From positions 1 to 64,000 of the forward strand of contig CBDFKU010000005.1 of assembly GCA_965248975.1 (NCBI GenBank): 64,000 nt of DNA. The letters are read 5' to 3'. The translations under genes were made by a program, and so were the position numbers. Positions 35,121-43,416 of the stretch are shown in pieces (within the stretch, counting starts at the first letter, position 1; every line of letters starts with the position of its first letter). The notes under the pieces were generated by a model, which saw only the letters and a list, made by a program, of their open reading frames with translations, did not search any database and was not told the origin of the DNA. Origin of the DNA: CBDFKU01 sp965248975. GTDB taxonomy: Bacteria > Chloroflexota > Dehalococcoidia > Lucifugimonadales > JAGWBF01.

Positions 35121-35528
35121 GTGTCCCAGTCAGACGTAGACAAAGCAGAGGCCGCCGAGGAACGGAGCGCGGAGACGAGGTCCTTCGTTCGCACGGTGAA
35201 GGCGGCTACCCGACGTAAGTACACCCCCGAAGAGAAGATCCGAATTGTTCTGGAGGGCTTCCGCCGCGAGGTCACAGTCAACGACCTGTGCCGGCGGGAG
35301 GGGATCAAGCCCCACTCCTACTACTCGTGGACCAAAGAGTTCATGGAGGCGGGCAAGGAGAGGTTGACCCGCGACACGATGCGGGACGCCACTCAGCATG
35401 AGGTAGGGCAGCTCAAGAGAGAGAACGGGGAGCTCAAGGAGCTAGTGGCCGATCTGTCGCTGGAGGCGTACCGTCTCAAAAAAACGGCCATCCCCATGCC
35501 CCAGGAAGCTACCGGTACCAGCGGATGA
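35121..35528 (+). CDS. IS3-type transposase OrfA
   Basis: A 135-residue DNA-binding subunit. The helix-turn-helix part (KYTPEEKIRIVLEGFRREV, then VNDLCRREGIKPHSYYSWTKEF) is followed by a leucine-zipper-like coiled coil (VGQLKRENGELKELVADLSL). It starts at a GTG with AAGGAG upstream. The A7 run at 35478-35484 (CTC AAA AAA ACG) allows a -1 shift into an open frame that continues into OrfB, which would make the OrfAB transposase. The start codon lies inside GATGTGTCCCA, a copy of the terminal repeat. Confidence 0.9.
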   Translation: MSQSDVDKAEAAEERSAETRSFVRTVKAATRRKYTPEEKIRIVLEGFRREVTVNDLCRREGIKPHSYYSWTKEFMEAGKERLTRDTMRDATQHEVGQLKRENGELKELVADLSLEAYRLKKTAIPMPQEATGTSG

Positions 35529-36511
35529 GCGCCGTGGAGAAGGCAGAAGTACTTACCGAAGTAGCCTCGTCTCCCCTCCCTAAACGAAAGGCCCTCAGCG
35601 AGTTGGGTATCCCTAAGAGCACCTACTACCGGTGGCTCAGACGCCAGGACCAACAAGGACTTGAGGACCATGCAGGAGGCGGCAAGCCCCCGTGGAACCG
35701 TCTCAGCATTCGGGAAGAACGCTCAGTTCTCGCAGCAGCCAGAGAGATGCCGGAGCTGAGCTGCCGTCAGCTGGCCGCGTGGATCACCGACAACCAGGGC
35801 TTCAGTGTCTCAGAGTCGAGTGTCTACCGTATCCTGAGCAGGGAGGGTCTGGTGAAGAGGCCTGAGATGAAGCTGGCCGCGGGTAAGGAGTACCACCGCA
35901 AGACCACAGGCCCTCACCAGATGTGGGCCACCGACGCCTCCTACTTCAGGGTAGTAGGTTGGGGCTACTACTACCTGGTGACCGTGATGGACGACTACTC
36001 CCGCTTCATCCTGGCTCACAGGCTCCAGGAAGACATGACGGCCGACTCCTTCATCGAGGTGGTCCAGGATGCTGTGGACAGGACCGGCATGGATCAAGTT
36101 CCAGTCACAGACCGCACTAGGCTGCTGAGTGACAACGGCCCGGGCTATGTCTCGAGGGCATTCAGGGACTACCTGGGTATGGTTGGCATCAAGCACATCC
36201 TGGCAACCCCTTTCCACCCTCAGACCAACGGGAAGCTGGAGCGCTACCACCAGAGCATCAAACGGGACGTAAACCAGGTGCCCTATGAGTTGCCCTCTGA
36301 CCTCGATGCGGCTATCGCGGCGTTCGTCAGCTACTACAACTACCGGCGCTATCACAAGGCCCTGGCCAACGTGACACCATCTGACGTGCTCAAGGGAAGA
36401 CGGCAAGAGATCCTACAACGCAGAAAGGAGGTGAAGGCCAAAACCATCCAAAACCGCAGACGCTATAACAGGGCCCTCAGAGAGCTCACCAGACCCCCAT
36501 CCAGCACCTGA
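35525..36511 (+). CDS. IS3-type transposase OrfB (DDE integrase)
   Basis: A 328-residue catalytic subunit that overlaps OrfA by 4 bases (ATGA). The N-terminal HTH_21-like part is followed by an rve integrase core: MWATDASYFRVVG (first Asp), LSDNGPGYVS (second Asp) and NGKLERYHQS (Glu), then YYNYRRYHKALANVTP. All catalytic residues are present, so it is probably functional. Translation may come from the ATG at 35525 or from frameshifting out of OrfA. Confidence 0.92.
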   Translation: MSAVEKAEVLTEVASSPLPKRKALSELGIPKSTYYRWLRRQDQQGLEDHAGGGKPPWNRLSIREERSVLAAAREMPELSCRQLAAWITDNQGFSVSESSVYRILSREGLVKRPEMKLAAGKEYHRKTTGPHQMWATDASYFRVVGWGYYYLVTVMDDYSRFILAHRLQEDMTADSFIEVVQDAVDRTGMDQVPVTDRTRLLSDNGPGYVSRAFRDYLGMVGIKHILATPFHPQTNGKLERYHQSIKRDVNQVPYELPSDLDAAIAAFVSYYNYRRYHKALANVTPSDVLKGRRQEILQRRKEVKAKTIQNRRRYNRALRELTRPPSST

Positions 36512-36544
36512 TCTCTCGGGTCCCAATGTGTCCCACTTTTGCTG

Positions 36545-36710
36545 GTTGCTAACAACTGCCGTCGTTTATAGGCACCATTAAGTATTAACATATGTAAGAT
36601 ATTAGTATACAATACCGCCCCGCGGTTAGTATGTCATACTTGCCGACAATGGGGAGATTGACTTTGGGAATCGGTGCAGGTTAGGCTAATTAGGGATACG
36701 CCTGTACCTA
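36545..36710. promoter_or_regulatory. AT-rich spacer with operator-like palindromes between the two ISs
   Basis: This 166-base stretch is much AT-richer than its surroundings. It holds TTAACATATGTAA (36585-36597), close to the palindrome before the DtxR-family gene, then TTAGTATACAATA and an AGTATGTCATACT palindrome near 36628-36640. It may be the remains of a metal-regulated promoter that once faced the downstream transporter genes. No gene is visible. Confidence 0.4.
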
Positions 36711-37934
36711 GTACTCAGTCAACTCGGTGTTGGTAATTATTTAAGAAATCACTCAAAGTTGCTACCCTTTGGGAAGACAGAATCTACCCAAGGGGTGGCA
36801 GTGATGGGACGACGGGAAAAGTATAGGGTGCGCTTGGACCAGGAAGACTGGGAACAACTCCAGCAATTGATTCGAAGTGGGAAGAGCCGGGCTCGTGTGA
36901 TGACCCGGGCGAGGATTCTACTAAAGAGCGATGAGGGTTGGAAGGCTCCCAAGGTGTCTGAGGCCTTGGACGTCTCCGTAGGCACAGTGTTCCGCATCAA
37001 GCGGCGTTTCGCTGAAGAGGGCATGAAGGGGGCTTTGCTGGAAAGGCCCAGGCCCAGGCCACGGAGGAAGCTGGACGACAAGGGAGAGGCCCACCTCATC
37101 GCCCTGGCCTGCAGCGCCGCGCCGGAGGGCCACGACCACTGGACCCTGCGGCTGTTGGCCGGGAAAGTGGTAGAGCTAGGGTTGGTGCCCTCCATGTCCC
37201 ATGAAGGCATCCGCAAGCGGCTCAAAAAAACGTTCTTAAGCCGTGGCAGAAGAAGGAATGGTGTATTCCTAAGGTGAGCGCCGACTTTGTGGCAGCCATG
37301 GAGGATGTGCTGGACCTGTATGCCGAGCCCTATGACCCCCGGCGGCCGGTGGTCTGCTTTGACGAGACCTCGACTCAGCTGTTGAGCGAGCCACGGCCGC
37401 CCCTCCCAGCGAAGCCGGGACAGCCGCGGCGACAGGACTACTTTGTACCGAAGGGAGGGCACCCGGAACCTGTTCCTGACCTGCGAGCCGCTGCAGGGCT
37501 GGAGACACGTGGCCATCACCCAGCGGCGGACCCAGCAGGACTTCGCCCGTCAGATGCGTTGGTTGGTGGATGAGGCCTACCCGGAGGCCCCGGTGGTGCG
37601 AGTTGTTCTGGATAACCTGAACACTCATCGCCCGGCTTCCCTGTACGAGGCCTTTCCTGCCCCTGAGGCCCGGCGTATCGTAAAGCGGCTGGAGTTCCAC
37701 CACACCCCCAAACACGGCAGTTGGCTCAACATGGCGGAGATCGAGTTCAGCGTCCTGGCCCGATCTTGCCTGAGGAGGCGTGTCCCCGATGAGGCTGCCC
37801 TCCGCCGAGAAATTCAGGCCCTGGAGGGGGAGCGAAACGCCGCCCGAGCCTCTATCCATTGGCGCTTCAACACCCAAGATGCTAGGGCGAAACTCCATCG
37901 GCTATATCCTTCAAATCACAGGTTGACTGAGTAC
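36711..37934 (+). mobile_element. IS630-family insertion sequence
   Basis: A 1224-bp element whose ends GTACTCAGTCAAC (36711-36723) and GTTGACTGAGTAC (37922-37934) are perfect 13-bp inverted repeats. Both are flanked by TA (36709-36710 and 37935-37936), the target duplication expected for the IS630/Tc1 group; because the next base outside also matches, the repeat appears as 16 bp (CTAGTACTCAGTCAAC). The transposase frame is interrupted twice. The element ends 11 bases before the fbpC-like start codon. Confidence 0.9.
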
Positions 37935-37937
37935 TAG
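36804..37937 (+). pseudogene. IS630-type transposase in three reading frames
   Basis: OrfA (36804-37277) is a helix-turn-helix protein (VSEALDVSVGTVFRIKRRF, with a linker PRPRPRRK). An A7 run (37224-37230) allows a -1 shift into KPWQKKEWCIPK and the DDE domain: VVCFDETSTQL has the first Asp. A second break near 37442-37444, removable by dropping one T, leads to VVLDNLNTH (second Asp) and KHGSWLNMAEIEF (Glu). The first shift is plausibly programmed; the second is damage or error. The stop TAG at 37935-37937 is built from the flanking TA, so it lies at the element boundary. Confidence 0.85.
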
Positions 37938-37945
37938 TAGATAAA

Positions 37946-39052
37946 ATGGCTATGACCGACGACCTCATCATCCAGTGCGAGGACCTGACCAAGTACTTCG
38001 GCTCCAGCGCCGCCGTGAATGGAATTAGCCTGGAGCTGAGGTCCGGGGAGATCCTTTCCCTGGTGGGTCCCAGCGGGAGCGGCAAGACCACCGCCCTACG
38101 CCTCCTGGCGGGCTTCGAGGTCCCCGACGGGGGAACGATAACCCTGAAAGGACGGCGGGTGGCCGGCCCCCGGACATGGGTTCCTCCGGAAAAACGGCAG
38201 CTGGGCCTGGTGTTTCAGGACTACGCCCTGTTCCCTCACATGACGGTAGCCCGGAACGTGGCCTTCGGCCTCAAAGGATGGGACAAGCAGGATCGGGACC
38301 GCAGGGTGCGAGAGATGCTGGATATGGTGCACCTATCCCATCTCGCAGAGAGGGAGCCCTACCGGCTTTCCGGAGGTGAGCAGCAGAGGGTGGCCTTGGC
38401 GCGCTCCCTGGCGCCCCGTCCGCTGGCGTTACTGCTGGACGAGCCCTTCAGTAATTTGGACCCCCACCTCAGGATCGAGCTCAGAATGGAGCTCCAGGAC
38501 CTCCTCCACTCCACCAACGTTGCCGCCGTCCACGTTACCCACGACCAGTTCGAGGCGTTCTTCATGGGAGACCGTATCGTCGTGATGAACGCCGGCAAGG
38601 TTGAGCAGGTGGGCACTCCGGAGGAGCTTTTCCACCATCCTCAAACACGGTTCGTGGGGCAGTTCCTGGGAATCGCCGATCTCATCCCCGCTAGAGCAAC
38701 CCAGGAGGGCCTGGTCACCGAGATAGGCGTTCTCCGATCGGAGACGTCTGTTGTGGCCGGCGCGGAGGTCGAAGTGATGCTCCGGGGCGACAGCGTAACC
38801 GTACGCGCATCAGAGGCGGGCCAGGGCAAGGTTGTGAACCGGTCTTTTCGTGGAACCGACTACCTGTACGGTGTAGTCCTTCCCTCGGGCCACATCATTT
38901 ACAGCCTGCAGCACAACACCGTCCGCCTTCAGCCGGGGGACTCGGTGGAGGTATATCTGGAGCCCAATCAGTCCCTGACCTGCTTCACGCAGAACGGCGC
39001 CGGCCCGGACAAGAGCGGGCCCTTTACAGCCAAGACCGGCCCCTTAACTTAA
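37946..39052 (+). CDS. fbpC: ABC transporter ATP-binding protein, Fe(III)-type
   Basis: A 368-residue ATPase. Walker A is GPSGSGKTTALR, the Q-loop is VFQDYALFPHMTVARNVAFGL, the signature is LSGGEQQRVALARSL, Walker B is LLLDEPFSNLD, and the switch His lies in VTHDQFEA. The C-terminal TOBE-like region (about 240-350) fits FbpC or related 2-aminoethylphosphonate and putrescine ATPases. It normally partners a periplasmic binding protein and permease, but neither is present here. The IS630 element ends just upstream, so its original promoter or operon partners may have been lost. Confidence 0.83.
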   Translation: MAMTDDLIIQCEDLTKYFGSSAAVNGISLELRSGEILSLVGPSGSGKTTALRLLAGFEVPDGGTITLKGRRVAGPRTWVPPEKRQLGLVFQDYALFPHMTVARNVAFGLKGWDKQDRDRRVREMLDMVHLSHLAEREPYRLSGGEQQRVALARSLAPRPLALLLDEPFSNLDPHLRIELRMELQDLLHSTNVAAVHVTHDQFEAFFMGDRIVVMNAGKVEQVGTPEELFHHPQTRFVGQFLGIADLIPARATQEGLVTEIGVLRSETSVVAGAEVEVMLRGDSVTVRASEAGQGKVVNRSFRGTDYLYGVVLPSGHIIYSLQHNTVRLQPGDSVEVYLEPNQSLTCFTQNGAGPDKSGPFTAKTGPLT

Positions 39053-39054
39053 AT

Positions 39055-39209
39055 CAAGGTGAAACCCGCAAAGTCGCCACAGGCATCGCAGAACTCGTCA
39101 TTCCGGCGAAAGCCGGAATCCATGGCCAGGACTAGACACCGGCTTTCGCCGGTGTGACGGGATCCTAATCCAACGCCAAGGTGAATCCTGCAAAGTCGCC
39201 AAAGGCATC
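39055..39209. repeat. Direct repeats flanking a pair of hairpins
   Basis: A 33-base sequence at 39055-39087 recurs at 39177-39209 with three mismatches (core GCAAAGTCGCCA). Between the copies are two small perfect hairpins: ATTCCGGC-GAAA-GCCGGAAT (39100-39119) and ACACCGGC-TTTC-GCCGGTGT (39136-39155). The first matches a REP-like palindromic unit common between genes. It may end the fbpC and cobQ transcripts, which converge here. Confidence 0.65.
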
Positions 39210-39252
39210 CATGTAGATTCCACTTTGGCTTTAGTTTAGCTACAGGTAGGCA

Positions 39253-40803
39253 CTAGCGCCCGGGGGCCTCGATTCCGACCAGCTCGTAGATCAGGTCCAT
39301 GTTCAGGCTGCTTCGCACCAGGTCCGCCAGCTTGTCGTACTCGCCATCGTTGTTCCGGGCCACTTCCGCGAATGAGTAAGCGATCCCCCTTCGCCGGGCG
39401 AGCCATCGCAAAACGGACCGACGAAGCCCGTCGTTGTGGAAGAGCCCATGGAGATAAGTGCCCAATACCATCCCATCATGGTTCGTTGCACCGTCGAGGG
39501 CGTCCCACGCCCTTCCCGACCTCTCCCGAAGGTGGATCGGCTGAACGAAGGTCCCGCCATCGGGATGCGACCTGCCCATGTGGATCTCGTACCCTTCCAC
39601 CGGTAGCCCCCGGGCATCCCCTAGAATCCCAGCGGCCCCGTCCACCTCTCCTCTGACCCTGTGGGTCTCCTTCATGCCCTCGAAAACCGTGCTCACGGGC
39701 AGCAGCCCCAGGCCTTCCGCCTGCGTCACGGAGGACTCGATGCCCTCGGGGTCACGGATCGTCACGCCCAGCATCTGGTATCCCCCACAGATCCCGATCA
39801 CCGGGATGCCACGTCTGCTCAGGCCCACGATTTTTTGGTCGAATCCCATTCGCCGCAGCCACTCCAGGTCCGATACGGTGCTCTTCGTACCCGGGAGGAT
39901 CACCATGTCGGGGTCGCCCAACTCGTCACCGCTCTCCACGTATCTCATCCGTACGCCTTGTTCGCTTGCGAGGGGATCGAAATCGTCGAAGTTGGAGATG
40001 TGGGGGAAGCCGATAACCGCGATGTCCAGCAGATAATCTTTCCTGGACTTCAAGTACGTACGGCGCTCAAGGGAAACCCCGTCCTCTTCCGGGATGAAGA
40101 TGTCGTGGTAGTAAGGGACCACCCCGGCTACCGGCACGCCGGTCCTCTCCTCCAGCCAGGCCAGGCCGGGTGTCAGAAGCGTCATGTCTCCCCGGAACTT
40201 GTTGATGATCGTGGCTCCGACGAGGCTCCGCTCTTCGGGTTCCAAAAGCTCCAGGGTGCCTACGATGGAGGCGAACACCCCGCCCCGGTCGATGTCGCCC
40301 GTCAGAAGGACCGGCGCGTCACAATACATGGCTACCTTCATGTTTACCAGGTCTTTGTCTCGCAGGTTAATCTCGGCCGGATTGCCCGCCCCCTCGATCA
40401 CAACGACCTCAAACTCGGCTCTCAGCTTGTCCAGGGACCGGGACACCACAGACCACAGGTACTCTCGCCGCGAGTAGTATTCCTGTGCCGGAAGAGACTC
40501 CATGGGCTTCCCCAGGACGACCACCTGGGAGCGGTTGTCGCTCTCCGGCTTCAGCAGGATCGGGTTCATCTCGGCGCTGGGCTCGATGCCGGCGGCCTGC
40601 GCCTGCACTGCCTGAGCCCTGCCGATCTCCTTCCCGTCTGGCGTGACGTAGGAGTTGTTGGACATGTTCTGTGCCTTGAAGGGAGCGACCCTCAAGCCGT
40701 CCTGGCGGAATATGCGGCACAAAGCCGCCGTGAGAACGCTCTTCCCAACGTGGGAGGAGGTTCCCTGGACCATCAGGACCTTACCAGGCCCTGCGCTCAC
40801 CAT
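39253..40803 (-). CDS. cobQ: Cobyric acid synthase
   Basis: A 516-residue enzyme that amidates four side chains of adenosylcobyrinate diamide with glutamine. The P-loop-like TSSHVGKSVLTAALCRIF and the AQNMSNNSYVT segment are family signatures; the C-terminal glutaminase has the nucleophile in IGICGGYQML and a His in YLHGLFHND. ATG 40803 overlaps the end of the upstream phosphatase gene; the frame is open further but lacks support. It is the last gene of the cobalamin operon. With no other corrin-ring genes here, salvage of cobyrinate or cobinamide is more likely than de novo synthesis. Confidence 0.93.
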   Translation of the reverse strand: MVSAGPGKVLMVQGTSSHVGKSVLTAALCRIFRQDGLRVAPFKAQNMSNNSYVTPDGKEIGRAQAVQAQAAGIEPSAEMNPILLKPESDNRSQVVVLGKPMESLPAQEYYSRREYLWSVVSRSLDKLRAEFEVVVIEGAGNPAEINLRDKDLVNMKVAMYCDAPVLLTGDIDRGGVFASIVGTLELLEPEERSLVGATIINKFRGDMTLLTPGLAWLEERTGVPVAGVVPYYHDIFIPEEDGVSLERRTYLKSRKDYLLDIAVIGFPHISNFDDFDPLASEQGVRMRYVESGDELGDPDMVILPGTKSTVSDLEWLRRMGFDQKIVGLSRRGIPVIGICGGYQMLGVTIRDPEGIESSVTQAEGLGLLPVSTVFEGMKETHRVRGEVDGAAGILGDARGLPVEGYEIHMGRSHPDGGTFVQPIHLRERSGRAWDALDGATNHDGMVLGTYLHGLFHNDGLRRSVLRWLARRRGIAYSFAEVARNNDGEYDKLADLVRSSLNMDLIYELVGIEAPGR

Positions 40804-41432
40804 CTCGATCCCGGGCCGTCCGTCGACCAATGGGAGGTATCGTTCAGCAGCTTGAGCACGGCCGTATCGTGGTACACGTCCACCACGGAGAGGCTGGCCG
40901 AGTCGAAGTACAGGCGGCGACTGGTGGACAGGGGGAGCTCCAGCAAACATGTCAGAAGTATGGTGAGGCACCCGCCGTGCCCGACGATCAGGACCACCTC
41001 GCCATCTCCGTGGGCTCCCTTGACCCTGCCCAAGAACTTGCGCACTCTGTCGGCCAGGTCCAGCACGCTCTCTCCGCCCGGTGGAGCGAAGGTATCACCC
41101 CTGATGCGCCAGTCGTCGAACATTACCGGGTCCGTCTCTTTTATCTGGGCGCCGGTCAGACCCTCCCACCGGCCGAAGGCGAACTCTCTGATCTCCGGTG
41201 ACGGCGAAATGGTCACGTCGCGACCCTGGAGAAGCGTTCGAGCGGTATCCATGGCCCGAACGAGATCACTGGAATAGGCGGCGTGGATGTCCCAGGTGGC
41301 CAGCCGGTCCCGCAGCGCCTCGGCCTGCTGCATTCCTCTGGCGGAGAGGCTGACGTCGGTGTGGCCCTGGACCCTACCCTCGGCGTTCCACTGGGTCTCG
41401 CCGTGGCGTACGATGAGCCACCTGCTCATCAT
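40797..41432 (-). CDS. Histidine phosphatase, CobC-like
   Basis: A 211-residue phosphoglycerate-mutase-type phosphatase. IVRHGETQWNAEGRVQGHTD carries the phospho-accepting His, and VLIVGHGGCL the second His. Family members include CobC (alpha-ribazole-5'-phosphate phosphatase), and its place between btuD and cobQ under a cobalamin riboswitch supports that role. AGGAGG lies 5 bases before the ATG at 41432. The stop overlaps the cobQ start by 7 bases. Confidence 0.85.
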   Translation of the reverse strand: MMSRWLIVRHGETQWNAEGRVQGHTDVSLSARGMQQAEALRDRLATWDIHAAYSSDLVRAMDTARTLLQGRDVTISPSPEIREFAFGRWEGLTGAQIKETDPVMFDDWRIRGDTFAPPGGESVLDLADRVRKFLGRVKGAHGDGEVVLIVGHGGCLTILLTCLLELPLSTSRRLYFDSASLSVVDVYHDTAVLKLLNDTSHWSTDGPGSRW

Positions 41433-41482
41433 CGAGACCTCCTGTATGGTTCCGGACTCCTGGCTAATCTTAGCACTTACAT

Positions 41483-42307
41483 TCAGGAGGACACATCCCC
41501 ATCGTCCCTTACCTCGATGGCACGGCCCACCGGCAAGACCACCGGGGTCTTGTGAACCGGATGCTCGATGATGGCCACCTGCGTCCCGAAGATCTCGGCC
41601 ACCACCTGGGGCTTCAATACCTCCGAGGGCTCTCCGAAGGCGTGAATCCTGCCCCGATGCAGGGCCGCGATTCGCGTGCAATACTGGGCGGCCAGGGTGA
41701 GATCGTGCATGGCGACCAGGACCGTTACCTCTGTCTCCCGGCGGATCCTTTCGATGGTATCGAAAACCACTGTCTGGTAGCTGATATCCAGATGGGCCGT
41801 GGGCTCGTCCAGCACCAGCAACGGCGTCTCCTGGGCAAGCGCCCGGGCTATGAACACCCGCTGCAGCTCTCCCCCGGAAAGGGAAGACACCTGGCGATGG
41901 GCGAAACCCCAGGTTTCGGTGAGCTCCATCACGCGGCGGCACACCTCCACGTCTTCGGGGCCCTCCCATTGCAGCAGACCCAGGTACGGGTTCCGGCCCA
42001 TCAGCACGACCTCCAAGGCGGAGAAACCCGGAGGAACGGCGGGGCTCTGGCGAACCATGGCCACCATCCTGGCCCTGTCCCGCGGCCGCAGCGTGGAGAC
42101 GTCGCGGCCTTGAATCAGCACCTGTCCGGCAGCGGCCGCAAGAGTACCGCCGACGATCCTGAGGAAGGTGGTCTTGCCCGAGCCGTTGGGCCCCACCAGG
42201 CCGACAATCTCGCCCAGCCGGACCTCGAGGCTGATCCCGTCTAGCACCAGCCGCTCACCGTAGGAGAAGCCTATCCCAGTGACTTGCAATGGGTCTGGCT
42301 GCCTCAC
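41483..42307 (-). CDS. btuD: Cobalamin ABC transporter ATP-binding protein
   Basis: A 274-residue ATPase of the FecE/BtuD type. Walker A GPNGSGKTTFLR, signature SLSGGELQRVFIARAL, Walker B LLVLDEPTAHLD and the switch region AMHDLTLA are present. The start GTG at 42307 overlaps the permease stop (GTGA), so translation is coupled. The upstream cobalamin riboswitch makes B12 uptake the best assignment over iron-siderophore import. Confidence 0.9.
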   Translation of the reverse strand: MRQPDPLQVTGIGFSYGERLVLDGISLEVRLGEIVGLVGPNGSGKTTFLRIVGGTLAAAAGQVLIQGRDVSTLRPRDRARMVAMVRQSPAVPPGFSALEVVLMGRNPYLGLLQWEGPEDVEVCRRVMELTETWGFAHRQVSSLSGGELQRVFIARALAQETPLLVLDEPTAHLDISYQTVVFDTIERIRRETEVTVLVAMHDLTLAAQYCTRIAALHRGRIHAFGEPSEVLKPQVVAEIFGTQVAIIEHPVHKTPVVLPVGRAIEVRDDGDVSS

Positions 42308-43413
42308 AGGACCACCGTCCTGGCCCGTCTCAGCAGGTACAGGAAGAAGGGAGCCCCGCAGAAGGCCGTCACTATGCCCACCGGCAGCTCGCTGGGACTG
42401 ACCACCGTCCGGGCAGCCAGGTCCGCAACGATGAGGAAACCCGCCCCGGTGATCATGGCCATGGGCAGGAGGAACCGGTGGTCGGTACCCCACACCAGCC
42501 GGACCGCGTGGGGTGCGATTATCCCCACGAACCCGATGATCCCGCTGACCGATACAGCGGCGGCGGCCGTCAGGGAGGCCACGATTATGAGCACCACCTT
42601 GGTCCTCTCGACGTTGACCCCCAGGTGCTTGGCCTCCTCTTCGTTTAGCTGGAACATGTTCAGCACCCGTGCGTAGGCCATCATGACGACGACCCCCACC
42701 GCCAGGTACGGCAGCACCGTGTATACGTCCTTCCACTGCGTGCCTATGAACCCTCCAAGGAGCCATCCTACCAGCGGCCTGATGTCGGAGTCGGCGCTGA
42801 TCATGAGGTAGCTGGTTATGGCTCCGGCCAACGAGGATACCGCCAGACCGGCGAGTATCAGCGTGAGCAACGGGAGCTCTCCCGACTGTCTGGCTACCAT
42901 GTAGGCCACGCTGACCGCGGCGACCGCTCCGGCGAAGGCGGCTAGGGGCAGCACGCTGAAGCCGCCGAAATAGAAGGGAACGCTGGTCAGGATGACCACG
43001 GTGGCCCCCAGCGCCGCGCCCGCCGCCACTCCTATGAAGTAGGGGTCGGCCAGGGGGTTCCGGAAAAGGCCCTGATAGGTGGCGCCGGAGATGGCCAGCG
43101 CCCCGCCCACCAGCGCGGCCAGAACGATGCGGGGAAACCTGATCTGCCAGATGATCACCGTCCAGCTGTCGGGCCAGGTCGCCTGAATGTCCACCAGGGG
43201 CAGCTTGTTTACCAGGATCTTGGCGGCGGTCAGCGGAGGTATGTAGACCGAGCCCACCCCCGACGCCACAAGACCGATGACTACCAGGACCAGGACGCCA
43301 ACGGCCAGCCGCCGCCAGGGGTAGGTGAAATGCAGGGTCCGCGAGCCCAGCAGCTCTCCCCTACGCTGCGCCCTGGCGGTCCCGATGGAGAAGCGTAGAC
43401 CCATCCTGACCAC
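42304..43413 (-). CDS. btuC: Cobalamin ABC transporter permease
   Basis: A 369-residue FecCD-family permease with about ten membrane helices. The landmarks are RFPRIVLAALVGGALAISGATYQGLFRNPLADPYFIG at residues about 90-130 and the C-terminal GIIAPHAVRLVWGTDHR, which contains the site that contacts the ATPase. It forms the membrane channel with BtuD and receives corrinoid from BtuF, encoded 3 bases upstream. Confidence 0.92.
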   Translation of the reverse strand: MVRMGLRFSIGTARAQRRGELLGSRTLHFTYPWRRLAVGVLVLVVIGLVASGVGSVYIPPLTAAKILVNKLPLVDIQATWPDSWTVIIWQIRFPRIVLAALVGGALAISGATYQGLFRNPLADPYFIGVAAGAALGATVVILTSVPFYFGGFSVLPLAAFAGAVAAVSVAYMVARQSGELPLLTLILAGLAVSSLAGAITSYLMISADSDIRPLVGWLLGGFIGTQWKDVYTVLPYLAVGVVVMMAYARVLNMFQLNEEEAKHLGVNVERTKVVLIIVASLTAAAAVSVSGIIGFVGIIAPHAVRLVWGTDHRFLLPMAMITGAGFLIVADLAARTVVSPSELPVGIVTAFCGAPFFLYLLRRARTVVL

Positions 43414-43416
43414 CTT

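Larger units (their letters stand above)
35028..36535 (+). mobile_element. IS3-family-like insertion sequence
   Basis: A 1508-bp element bounded by TGGGACACATCGG (35028-35040) and CCAATGTGTCCCA (36523-36535), 12 of 13 bases matching as inverted repeats with the TG...CA ends usual in IS3. The similarity continues a few bases outward (CAGC before the left, GCTG after the right end), so the exact ends could lie about 9 bases further out. It contains orfA and orfB with an A7 frameshift site. I see no clear short target duplication. Both ORFs look intact. Confidence 0.85.

Noticed and set aside
34999..36563. AACTGCCGTC pair as the target-site duplication of the IS3-type element
   Set aside because: The copies are 18-19 bases away from the inverted repeats; IS3 elements duplicate 3-5 bases immediately at their ends.
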